A DNA stretch of 64,000 bases from Diabrotica undecimpunctata (Eukaryota > Arthropoda > Insecta > Coleoptera > Chrysomelidae): the NCBI RefSeq assembly GCF_040954645.1, contig NC_092803.1:68420427-68484426 (forward strand), written 5' to 3'. The translations under genes and the position numbers were made by a program. Under the pieces are notes generated by a model. It was not told where the DNA came from, made no database searches, and was given only the letters and a program-made list of their open reading frames with translations. Of this stretch, positions 22,389 through 32,781 are shown piece after piece (position 1 is the stretch's first letter; every line of letters starts with the position of its first letter).

Positions 22389-22785
22389 AGTGTGTTAATA
22401 CACACACGTTGAAGAAAAGGAAGGACGGGTTAGAGGTGGACGGATCGATCAACACTCGGTCCGGCAAGGAGTGGGAAGTGACTAATCGACACTTAGCCCT
22501 GTAACAGGTCTGTCTCAGATAACCCTCTAAGACTGATAAGGAACTGCCACTAGATCAACACTCTAGCAGAAGCGGCTGGCCTTTAGTCAACACCCAAAGG
22601 CCCGGTGAAGTTCCTACCAGATCAGCATTCTGGAGGAACTCGATTCTCTTGCGGTGTACTGTCGTCTCGGGGGAGAAAAGACTGCTAGCTAACATTGTCT
22701 TATGCTTAACAAGTATCCCCGCTTATGTCCATCTCAGGTAGGACTATGGGTGTTTTAAAGAGCAAGTCTTGACAAAGACTAGCTA
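22389..22785 (+). other. Array of short hairpins with recurring TCAACAC-type loops
   Basis: Five hairpins in 200 bp share a 7-nt loop: loop 22449-22455 TCAACAC (8-bp stem 22441-22463), 22486-22492 TCGACAC (CTAA/TTAG), 22555-22561 TCAACAC (CTAGA/TCTAG), 22587-22593 TCAACAC (G:C closing pair plus GGCCTTT/AAAGGCC) and 22622-22628 TCAGCAT (CCAGA/TCTGG plus AGTTCCT/AGGAACT, 22609-22640). Others with related loops: GTGTG-TTAATA-CACAC at 22390-22405 and AGTCT-TGACAA-AGACT at 22765-22780. The block is less AT-rich than its surroundings and has no coding frame. It may be a structured 5' leader of the LINE that follows. Confidence 0.7.
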
Positions 22786-23200
22786 ATTTCTTACAATAAA
22801 ATAAAAATAACCGCTGCAGTAGAGAAAAAAGCAGCCGTAGAGTCTTGAGGAACTTGGCTATGACAGAGCCCCGACATGCGGTACTCTAGGAGAGGCCGTG
22901 AAGGACTGTCTCTTAGCTTGAACTTAACTAATATTTATACATATTATTCTGAGAGTTTTTAAACCAATTGACCAATGGAAAAGGCATGCAACATGGGGCG
23001 ATGCGCCCCGACGTGGCAAATTGGTCCATTGAAGACTCTTAAAAAAAGTTTAAGACTCTGGCTGGAAAAAGTTTATTAAAAATATTAGTGAAATACAAGT
23101 AGAAAGGTAGAAAAATATGATTGAAAAATAATTACGAAATTAATAAAGTCTAAAATATTCGAGTTCACAGCATAAACACTTTCAGGATTCCAGGAGGGGG
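22786..23200 (+). other. Structured, GC-richer non-coding block continuing from the hairpin array
   Basis: Further foldable segments: GCTGC/GCAGC at 22813-22835 and GGGGCG-ATG-CGCCCC near 22995-23009, within a longer imperfect inverted pair around ACCAATGGA (22971) and TCCATTG (23027). After about 23090 the sequence becomes ordinary AT-rich up to the ATG at 23203. Confidence 0.45.
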
Positions 23201-23202
23201 CT

Positions 23203-23574
23203 ATGGTGGCAACAGCATCTCCTTCTCCTGCAGGTTCCATCGTCGGTCGATGTACCATCTCACTTCAGCGACTCTCAGATATCCGGTTGCCATCTGCATA
23301 ACTCCAACAAAAGAAGAATACAACAGATACATGCATCTTGCAAAACAAATCTCGTGTTTTCAGAATGTCGCTGTTGATTTCAAAACTTTCAAACTCGTGG
23401 GAACAAATGGCCAGCGGGATTAACAGAAAAAGAGATCTTTCAAAAATGAGTAATTCTCCTGAGTTTATGAAGAGAAACAAAACGGCAACGATCAGAGAGG
23501 CGACTCCAGTCGCAGATTCTGTCTCCGCCCCAAATACTCAGCCAGGAGGTGTTATGAGAGGAACAGACTCATGA
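23203..23574 (+). pseudogene. Possible LINE ORF1 relic
   Basis: ATG at 23203 opens one frame of 123 codons interrupted by a single TAA at 23299 (MVATASPSPAGSIVGRCTIS..., later WEQMASGINRKRDLSKM and EATPVADSVSAPNTQPGG). It is Ser/Pro- and Lys/Arg-rich and lacks CCHC knuckles. It lies 5' of RT-type sequence in the same orientation, hence the ORF1 suggestion; no family match was recognised. Confidence 0.35.
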
Positions 23575-23759
23575 GTCAGTCTTCAAGAAACGCCTATCTA
23601 GAACTCAACAGAAGAGTTTAAGGAAAGAGGTGAAAATGACTGCTGGCACATAAACCAGAGCAAAACCACATAAACACAACAAAAAGAGTTGCTAAAAACC
23701 AAGAAAATCCAACGAATAGACTAGGTCTTATAGCAAGTAAAGTATCACACGTTAATGGT

Positions 23760-24660
23760 AGCCAAACTCACTCATGGAAAAAAGTTCAAAACCAGACGTG
23801 TCAGTACATTGTATGTATCATTGCTATGGTGGCCAAACAAGCAGCAAAAAGGGCCATCTTCAAACTAACCAAGGTGCAAAGACTCGCTTGCCTTGAAATC
23901 ACGGGGGTTAAGATGGGCACATCAGCTGTTGAGGCTCTACTGGACCTTCCTGGTTTACACATAGTTATAAGAAGGGAGGCGAGAATGAGATATAATAGGC
24001 TGCCACAAAACCTGAGCAATTTACAGGTTAGATCAGAACAATAGTAACATTAAATGAAATTAGGTCTTAAGTATGTAGGCCTAAAGTACCTTTCCAAGTA
24101 AACATTTGTCCACGAAAAGGATGGAGCAGAGGAAACACTCGACGCAGACTACAAGGTTTTACCTGGTACACAGACGCGTCTAAAACTGCAGAAGGGTCGG
24201 GTGCAGGAGTATTTAGAGCCGGCCGGGGAGTGCCAAAAAGCATCGTCTGCGACAGGAAAAAAGCCTGAATCCGAAGGCAACGTAACTCTAGCTGTGAAAA
24301 CGTACCTGGTTAAACACATGGCAAAATGTATATTGGACGGGCATGTGCTAAGAGGGCTGAAGTACTGTAGGTAATAAGTAGGAATAAGCTCAGAGTTAAA
24401 ACAGGCTTTGTTACTGGATATGCGCCGGCCGGTCAAGGGACACTTGCATACAAAGCGGCTGTTGCGTGGAGACTTAAGCTGCAGACTCTAGTAGACAACC
24501 TTAAACAGTCCAACCAGATCTTGCATGACGCTGGCATTAGATCACAGACGGCAAACACTTTTTGGAGACTACCAAGTGACTCCAAAACATATGGTACTTA
24601 TCTACTAGATCTGTATAAGTTAGTACAGGGTTCTAGAATCCTGGAATGAGTATCATGAAG
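23760..24660 (+). pseudogene. Loa/R1-like LINE C-terminal RT and RNase H fragment
   Basis: 23826-24044 encodes KQAAKRAIFKLTKVQRLACL, EITGVKMGTSAVEALLDLPG and LHIVIRREARMRYNRL, typical of the region after the RT palm in R1/Loa/I-type LINEs. RNase H begins at 24167 with YTDASKTAEGSGAGVF. Downstream frames are broken. The RT catalytic core is absent, so an internal deletion joins the ORF1-like part to this part, or they are different copies. Confidence 0.7.
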
Positions 24661-24933
24661 GAATGGAAGATGTACAATAAGCTAGTTGACCACACAGTGC
24701 GACCGGTTTATAACAGACGGCTCCCATGAAAAAAAAAACGTATGTCTCAATCTAAGTAGGTCTCAATGAACCCAATTAGGGCCCTACAGACGGACGTACA
24801 GCACAAAAATACAGCTTCCGCAGAACTTCTTGTTGCTGTGAGTAGATTCGATGTCACGTCAAATAAAAGGTGTATCGGGTGTTGGCGGAGAGCTTATATA
24901 TAAAAGATCTGCCTAAGTCACGAGGACTTGTAT

Positions 24934-25989
24934 ATGTAGAGCGTTGATTATTTGAACTGATTGGGGGACATGGGTGTTCGGAAAATCGGGTTTTTCGGAT
25001 AATCGAACTGTATTGATTTAGCAGTACATATTTATCCACGGGTGAACGAAAGCCATATTTTTTAAGCGATAATTACTAACGCTTAAAAAAATCTTCAGTT
25101 CTTGTCTGCCGAAGCAAGTCTAGCCGTTTGCGTGCGGCTAGGTCACGTAGTTTTTTAAGGACATGTCTTTTTCATTCCAACATTGATGAGTTGGGGCGTT
25201 ATCAAGAAGCAATAATGTTTTCTCTATTTTGTTATTTTTTAATTGATGTACTTTAACATAAGATATAACAGTTTCTACAAACCCTTCATGAAAATTGTAT
25301 TATCCATCCAAGCATTATTTTGCGAAGTGTAAACGATAGGCATCGCAGACATTAATGTGTTTAAAACAACGTGGTTTCTTGCTTTTATCAATGACAAGCA
25401 TGGACAATCAGCGGCTGCCAGTCGCATTAGCATAAACTAAGGCAGTGATACGATCCTTGCTTATTTTAAATCTAGGTGCTACTAATTCACGACGGGACGC
25501 AAGAGTTTTTCGTGGCAAAGCTTTCCAATTGAGCGCAGTTTCGTCTGCAATGTAAACGTTTTGGAGGACGTAATTCTCTTCCTTCAGTAAATCCCTTAAT
25601 TTAATTTAGATTTAATCTGCTGCTGATGAATCAGCACAGTTTTTATCCTTACATTTGAAGCTCATGAATGCCATGTCTCGACTATCATTTTAACCAGCCT
25701 GTGCTTGGTTGAAAATTTGACAAGTCTCCAGATTTTTCGTTGAAATGAACGGCTTTTTTTACCCAGAATCAGATCAGAAATAGGTTCTCCCTGGGATCTT
25801 TTTCGAGTAAACCACTTATATACAACAATATCTAAATCCGTGTTTGACGCAAGTTTCATCGTTTTACGACTTGTGGATCCATGAGAAGAATCAAGCTGGG
25901 GTATAAAGTTACTTATGCTCGTCTTTTGGCGGGAGTTCGGATAAGCGGTAGTTCGGTTGATCGGCGTTCGGATAATCGACGCTCTACTG
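24934..25989 (-). mobile_element. pogo (Tigger/Jerky-type) transposon, decayed
   Basis: TIRs match over about 25 bp: 24934 (TGTAGAGCGTTGATTATTTGAAC) mirrors 25965-25989, whose reverse complement begins CAGTAGAGCGTCGATTATCC. TA lies next to the right end (25990-25991). On the minus strand KLASNTDLDIVVYKWFTRKR and SQGEPISDLILGKKS (25740-25860) is the CENP-B-type helix-turn-helix region. The DDE part is recognisable but full of stops (TFTLQTKLRSIGKLC for the first Asp region, SLIKARNHVVLNTLM, TSQNNAWMDNTIF). Inactive. Confidence 0.8.
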
Positions 25990-26003
25990 TACTTAATGGA
26001 ATA

Positions 26004-27869
26004 TGTACAATAAGCCAATTGGCTGCAGTACGACCGGTGTATAACGGCATTGAATTGTTTTCTTTGTCGATATTATTCTCCGATGAATGGTTTCATCTTT
26101 CATCACTATAAGTCGTAAAAATGATTTTTCTTTTAGTGAATGTCGTATTTATGATCAAATATCAAGATTTACTCCCAAATTCATGTATTTCTTCGCAATA
26201 TAATTTTTCAAAATGCAAAATAGACTTACTATAATTATGTGGCTCAGTGACACATTTGTTTATATGGAAATTAAATCCGTACAAGAATACTTTAATGTTT
26301 ATTCTTCTTTTAACAACATACTATGTTCTTTGTATTCTGCTTGGCATCGAAGAAAAATATTTTTACGTTTGCTAAATAAAAATTTGAATCAACAATACGT
26401 TGTCTTTAGTCTCTTGGTAGAACACTTTAGAACCACTGTTGAAGTAGTTCTTGCTCATTCGTTATGCGACTACTGGAATATAGTTGATTCATTTTAGCAG
26501 TTGCACAAATCGCTATATCCCGTTCTAAATGATTCTCAGGCAACAATTATTACCACATCCTTATTAGCACAACCCAGAAATTTTTCGAAATATGTTATTA
26601 TTTGTCTAATATTAGCACGAGTGGGAATGGGTCAATTTTTCAACGAAAAGGTAGGGATACCGAGTATTCCGTCGATCGAAAAACAGAAATAAGAATAAAA
26701 AGTTTTGATGATAAACATCGTTTCCTCAATAGATAATACCATTTTTTTACTCAAATACGTTAACTTCCTTAATGGAACGGCGAAACTCTGCGGAATTGAC
26801 AAGTATCTTGTTGTATCTGCTTGTACTTCGTTGATGTAGCATGACGCTGTTGCTATAATAAAATATCTCTAATGTCAGTTTATTTGCAATTTGGTAAACT
26901 TCGATTTAAATTTGGAACTTGAAACGTTAGTAGTTTATTTTTCAATATGATGGATTTTTATCAGTTGGTTAAAAAAAAATTAAAGTTTACCATATCGTAA
27001 AACTTTAATCAATTGACATACTTGTACTATTATACACTTGTATTTCCTTTCCCAACCAGTTTCAGCTACACATTGTGTGATCTTTAAGGTTTCCTGTTTT
27101 TTTGATAACAAGTAATAACAATGCTAATTGGTTTATATTTATTTTATATTCTACTGTTTACATACATTAGAACAATATAAATTTTTGATACGTCTAACAA
27201 AGCCACTTTTATTTTTATATCATTGTAAAATATTGGTTTTAGATTAATGCTAATATTTAGTACAAACAAATTTTTCTATATTTAGGGAAATAGTGACTTG
27301 ATAAGTACACAGTACACTCTATAGTTAATAATATATACCTAATTTTGTTTTTAAATGGAATACAATAAATATACAAACAGATCGATTGGAATATTTGTTA
27401 TATTAGATTTGCTGAACTGCGTATTAGATTACTTAGATACTTAGATTATTTACTATATTAGATTTACTTTTCTTAAACTTTTTCTTGGAGTTAGGAATTA
27501 AATATGAACCAGTATCATAAAAGAATAACTATGATATATTTGCCTGTTAGGTTTAAAGAAGGGGTTTGATAGAGTAAGAATTGAAGACACAATACACACA
27601 TCAAAATAATCTAGGGGACACCTATATTAATTGCTTTAAATCAATGTTAGCTACAAATACAAAAATAAATTTATGTTTTTAATCTTTTTTGTTGTTTTGT
27701 CGAATATTGTACCAACTTGGCAGTAATGCTGATACGAATGGCTAGAAAAAAGTTAACAAAACTTCAATAAGCTTTTTTTGTCTATAAGATAAAAAATATT
27801 TCTATATTGGTAGTTGATTTTCGATGTCTATGTGGATTTTTATTTAGTTTTGCAATTGCCAATATTGAA
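26004..27869. other. Mostly non-coding; two adjacent unexplained frames
   Basis: 26004-26039 repeats, with changes, 24671-24708 of the LINE region before the pogo element (TGTACAATAAG...GCGACCGGT). Two consecutive plus frames at 26213-26497 and 26501-26692 share one reading direction and are separated by a single stop, but no family is recognised. The remainder to 27869 is AT-rich with no feature. Confidence 0.35.
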
Positions 27870-28345
27870 GAGACATCATTTAAATCGCGAAACGCAGTGG
27901 CGTGCTGTCGGGATGCTTCAAGCTGGCAAAAGTCAAAGAGACGTTGCTGAGGTCCTCCACACGAACAGAAGTTTCATTAATCGTTTGTTGTTAAAGTTTC
28001 AACAAACTGGTGATATTGCTGAACGTCATACAGACCGTACAAGGTCTGTCACACACAGATCACAATTACAAATGAGGCTGCAAAAGAACCATCTGATGTT
28101 CGTAAGTGGCCAAACCATTAGAAATAGACTAGAGATTACATGCTCGAAGACTTGTGAGAGTGCCTGTGTTACCCAGCGAAAATCGTGCTCATAAACTTCA
28201 GTGGGCACAAGAACTCGCAAATTGGGTTAGACGTGAGTGGGCCTCTACTTTGTTCACAGATGAGTCCCGATTTGGATTTGCACCAGATACAAGACGGAAA
28301 AGAATTTGGAGATGATCTGGCAATATTTTCACAATTAATGCTTCT
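27870..28345 (+). pseudogene. Tc1-like transposase relic
   Basis: RHHLNRETQWRAVGMLQAGK and SQRDVAEVLHTNRSFINRLL (HTH), then an internal deletion and QTIRNRL, RRLVRVPVLPSENRAHKLQW and WVRREWASTLFTDESRFGF (first catalytic Asp in FTDESRF). The DDE remainder is missing. Frames are shifted at least twice. Confidence 0.75.
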
Positions 28346-28517
28346 CTTGCCCACCAGGCTCTCCAGTTCCAGTTCCTTTGGTGACTTCTTTTAAATGAGT
28401 GTTCATGATGTATAGTCTATGTTGCAGAAGAAATTCTATATGAGTTTGACCCGCCATATCTGTGAGGTCGAAGTACAAATTCCGAATCATCCTGCTTGTG
28501 GCCTATTTTTGAGTTTA
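28346..28517 (-). pseudogene. RTE-like endonuclease relic, distal part
   Basis: Read in reverse: INSKIGHKQDDSEFVLRPHR then SFKRSHQRNWNW, matching the end of an apurinic-type LINE endonuclease. It continues the segment at 29307-29420 once the intervening MITE is removed. Confidence 0.6.
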
Positions 28518-29304
28518 TCGGCCGGTTTCCGAAACGTTATTCAAATCTCCAATCATGTAATCAAGTATCAAATTTGATCAATTGTTAACAAGCGACAGGT
28601 TTCCGAAACGAAAATTATGGTAAAATTACGTGATCACCGATTATAGATTATTTGACATACGATTTTACATGGAAACAGTAGAATCGATTGTAATCGTTTA
28701 TTATTTCTGTACGAATTGTTCTTTATCTTGCTCTTAATTAAGAAAGTAATGTTGCTGTTTCACTTTACCATCATTCCTGTTTATGTGTAATCTGCATTCT
28801 GAAAATGAAAATCAACAAACAAACATAACCTAACTAACTCATAATTTTGTGTCGTTCGTTAATGTTTACCAATTTGTCATTTATCATCTTTAATTCTTAA
28901 AATGAACCTTTGTAACAATATTTTTGGGTTCTTTCTAAACAACAGCTTTTTATAAAACACCTTAGGTTTATGTATCTTACAACGTAACCAAAGATTTTAT
29001 TTTATTTACTTACAACCATTGGTACATAACCAAAGATTATAAGATTAATCGTCCAAAAATCTCAGATTACCTGACAAGCTAGTATGACAGAAGTTTGACA
29101 TAAATAAAACGATAATTAGCGTTTCGGAAACCCAAAATACTTCTGACAGGCTGTTAATCATCGATTATTTGCTTGTTAGATTAGTTAATGTGTGTTATGT
29201 GATTGAAGTTTGATCGATGTTTCTGCAACTCAAAATGCATTTAATCGACTGTTAACAGTAGATTACCTAATTTTGATAATGATCAGCCTTTCGGAAACCG
29301 GCTG
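28518..29304. mobile_element. TA-flanked MITE with GCCGGTTTCCGAAA termini
   Basis: 787 bp, non-coding. The left end has GCCGGTTTCCGAAA at 28521-28534 and the right end its inverse at 29289-29302. The motif TTTCCGAAACG recurs inside near 28610 and inverted near 29123. TA stands on both sides (28516-28517, 29305-29306), as in Tc1/mariner derivatives. It splits a LINE endonuclease frame. Confidence 0.75.
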
Positions 29305-29306
29305 TA

Positions 29307-29420
29307 TGTCTCCCATCAGTATAGTATAGGTGGTGGTTACGTCTTGTATCGCAGTGTTACCGTCATCGTAGAACCATTCAATAATTTCGTCCGTGTACAT
29401 GGATGATCTTTAATTGAATT
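29307..29420 (-). pseudogene. RTE-like endonuclease relic, proximal part
   Basis: Reverse reading MYTDEIIEWFYDDGNTAIQD then TYTILMGDI is the segment leading to the GDFN motif of a LINE endonuclease. The frame is interrupted right after MGDI by the MITE. Confidence 0.6.
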
Positions 29421-29445
29421 GTTTCGTTTACCACGTCGCAAGTTT

Positions 29446-30665
29446 TTGAAAAAACTTGCCCACAAAACTACAGAGGAATAACCCTCTTAAATACAACGAT
29501 GAAACTTTTCACGAGTATTCTTAAGGACAAATTGGAAAGGCAAATCACTAATACTGAAGAACAATAAGGTTTTACCAGAGGGCGGTCTATAACAGATGCA
29601 GTATTCATAATAAAAAAAAAATAAAAGAAAAAGCTATAGAGTTCGGCATGCCAGCGTATATTTGCTTCATTGATCTGATGAAGGCGTTTGACAGGGATGG
29701 CTGGGAGACATTCTAAATATATTAATAGAAAATAAAACACCGACCAACATAACAAAGATAGTCCATAACCTAAATAACAACAATGTAACCAAAGGAGGAA
29801 TTAGACAAGGCGACAGTTTAAGCCCCTTCTTGTTTAACCTACTCATGGGTAAAATTATAAACAAAGTAACATCTCTCAATCTCGGATACAGAATAAGCAA
29901 CAAAAGAATTGGTATGGTGTGTTACGCAGATGATGCAGCAATTATTGCCCAATCAGAAGATGATCTTTAGAGACAGCTCTTTCAGTTCTTTCAAATAAGC
30001 CGCCAACTAAATATGACCATTTCTACCAATAAAACTAAATGTATGACAATAGCAAAAGATCTGCTCAGATGTAAGTTAGTGGTTGTGAACAACCCCATAG
30101 AACAGGTGATTCAATTCAGATATCTGGGCATAGAGATATCAATCACACACCACCCAGTAAAGGACCTAAAGAGTCAGATCAACAAAGCATCCGCATTGTC
30201 GGGATGTCTGCGGCAGATAGTCTGGTCAAATCGGTATATGCGCACAGATAGTAAAATTAGAATCTACAAGACTTGCATACGACCGATCATGACATATGGC
30301 ATAGAAGTGTGCGAAGATACCAACAAAACGAAACAGATGCTAAGTGTTGGCGAAATGAAAACCCTAAGAATAATAGTGGGCAAAACAAGAAGAGGCAGGG
30401 TGAGAAATAGAAACGTCAGAGAGCAGTGCGCAATTCAATATATTGTTAGATGGGGTCGGCAGCGTAAGAGGATCTGCTACAGTCATGTAAGACAAATGGA
30501 TGAGAAAAGACTCCCAAAAATTGCACTAGAAAACAACCCGCCTGGTTCAAGACCTCCCGGAAGACCACCTAAAAGATGGAGGGATAGTTGGCAATCTATC
30601 TCCCAGGAAATTAACCAGAGGCAGCTTCAGAATTAAACAATCTCCAAGAAGTAGAAGAAGAAATC
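29446..30665 (+). pseudogene. RTE-like LINE reverse transcriptase, 5'-truncated
   Basis: Starts in the RT fingers (YRGITLLNTTMKLFTSILK), then ICFIDLMKAFDRDGW (29662), GGIRQGDSLSPFLFNLLMGK (29800) and VCYADDAAIIAQSEDDL (29920, intact YADD). A 207-codon open frame (30013-30636) covers the thumb and C-terminus (FRYLGIEISI, LRIIVGKTRRGRVRN, RPPGRPPKRWRDSW). Three or more stops or frameshifts lie before it. The 3' end is AAGAAGTAGAAGAAGAAA-like. Confidence 0.8.
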
Positions 30666-30669
30666 CTCT

Positions 30670-32460
30670 TAAAAAAAACTCATCATCATCACCCTCTTGA
30701 ATCAGTTGTAACAATTCTGCTTCAATAAATTTCTTTTTTTCGCGAAACATACTTTTCTAACAATTAAATACGATTACAACCAAACAAAAATCAAACTCAA
30801 AAGGGTAAAATTATATCTAGAAGCTCTCCCATTTTAAAATTTCATTGGTTGAACCCAATTTGTTATAGGTGAGGCCTATCATCTCATAAACCTACTACAT
30901 AGCACTAGAAAATAAGTAGTTACTAGTAGTTAGCACTAAGTAACTAATACTTTTCCATAAAATTTGTATACAAGTTAATTGTACTGATGGCTCATACTGG
31001 TTTATCTTTATTAAAATGTAGATACTATATTAGCTGGTGTGAATGGCAGGCTTTTCCTATAATTTCTGTTATATTATACAATGTTATCGAGACTGTCGAA
31101 TAATTAACATCCATTTATTCATAGCTTTATGGTAACATCTTTTAGACCTTCTCAATCACATAAAATCAAGAAGTTGTAGTATATGACTGCAATGTGGGAG
31201 CAGTGTTACTACCTTAACATCGGTATGACTTTCAGGGCTATCAGTAATTAATAAAATTTTGTTTTCATCGCTGCCATCCATGTAAAGCATCAGTAATGTG
31301 CTACAGATATTTTAAAAAGTAGGTTCCAGTCATCCAATCAGTGCATGCTACTCCATTAAACCCGGTGGCGCATCATTAGTCATATGTAGGACGGCGAGAA
31401 AAGGTGATATATAAGTCCATATATAGTGAATTTGTTATAAGCATTTTTACTTTTACTGGGTCATTACATATTTTTATTTACCTAGTACTATTTCATTGAC
31501 TGCATAATATCACCAAACCACACTACTGCCAAAGAAACATTTGATCCCCAAAGACGTTTACAAACTAAAAAAGCCGGTAACCACCAGCTAACAACTTCGC
31601 CAACCGGTGTCTTCGTTGACCAGATGAAAAGTAACTCTCAAAAAAATTCGTTCTCAACAATTCCATGCTAAAAATTTAACACTTATTGTTCTTAGTTGTG
31701 AGACGCAGTTCTAAAAGCATTATTTGTTATACGTAGATAAAAATCTTATACAAAATAGAATTTTAAATACGTGAATTAAAACTTTATATATAACGGAATT
31801 TAAAAATACTACAGCGCTACAACTAATAAATATACCTACTCGTCATCAGTATGCAAAAATTTACTTTTTAATAGAGGGACAGTCTCACGATGCATTCCGA
31901 AAGTTGTCTCACTATGCAATAGTATACACATTTTAGGTTATGATTTAATATTTTTAACGTGAAAATAAATAGTATATCCATAATCTTACACTCAGAATAT
32001 TCTCAATGTATGTCCAAAAGAAAGCATAACAGTGGAAATAAATGGTTTAGTTTGACGAAGTAAAAATAAATATCCACGCCCCAAAAAAATGTGTATGATA
32101 GTTTCGGTTATACTGAATTCTAGGTATATGCAAACTGCACAATTTATTCAACATTTTGTTTAAAATAGTTCGTCCGAACTTCGAATTATTCCAATATAGA
32201 ACGTGGCTAAATTGAGAAAACAACGTTACCACTAAAACCTCTGCTGTGAATTCACAAATAAATTCTTTCCACATTAGTTTTATTTCTGATACACCCTGTA
32301 GATGTTATTTTTACATCGACCTGATAACAGTGTTGAAGCTACTGTTAGTTGGATCTCGTGTTGCAATCCTTACATCTGATTAATCTACTTTTAAGATTGA
32401 AAAACAAACTTATTATTATTCATTATATCTTATCAGCAGTTCTGACCCCCCTCTAGGTTA
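30670..32460. other. AT-rich DNA with no supportable gene
   Basis: Nothing coding recognised. An ACACCCTGTA motif at 32289-32298, common at insect transposon ends, is isolated here. Confidence 0.3.
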
Positions 32461-32569
32461 CCAAACGCTAATGGTCAAATTGTCGACGGTTCTTTAGTTT
32501 AGTTAGTTAGTGACACAGTGAAAGTGGCGAAGAAAACCTTTGTTTGTTTCGAGAAAAATTACAGCGAAG

Positions 32570-32781
32570 ATGCCGGACGTTTCACAAGATCATTTTGAAG
32601 TCGATCATCCACTGGAGCCTCTTTTGACTCCGGAAATTATGCGGGCGAGAGCCAATACGTTGACGATGGAAAATCCCTTCTTCACTCAAAGAAACAGGTC
32701 CGAGAGTGAATCTGAAGAAATCGAGACTAAATATCGATCACCCTCGCGTATTGCCTTATTCAAGAGGAAGATAGGACACAG
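32570..32781 (+). CDS. Unidentified host gene, first coding exon
   Basis: ATG at 32570 (CGAAGATGC) opens 70 codons plus 2 bases: MPDVSQDHFEVDHPLEPLLT..., RARANTLTMENPFFTQRNRS, ESESEEIETKYRSPSRIALF, KRKIGH. It ends at a GTAACT donor (32782). The acidic/Ser-rich N-terminus followed by a basic stretch suggests a regulatory, probably intracellular, segment with phosphorylation-type sites (RNRSESESEE). An in-frame upstream ATG at 32540 would add ten residues; the inner one is preferred for its composition and context. I do not recognise the family. Codon use is clearly less AT-biased than the surroundings, supporting a selected exon. Confidence 0.65.

Noticed and set aside
22390..23200. Solo LTR explanation for the GC-richer hairpin block
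   Set aside because: It begins with TGTGTTAATACACACACG, which could be an LTR start, but no matching CA end with a target duplication of the preceding bases (TACAG) was found.
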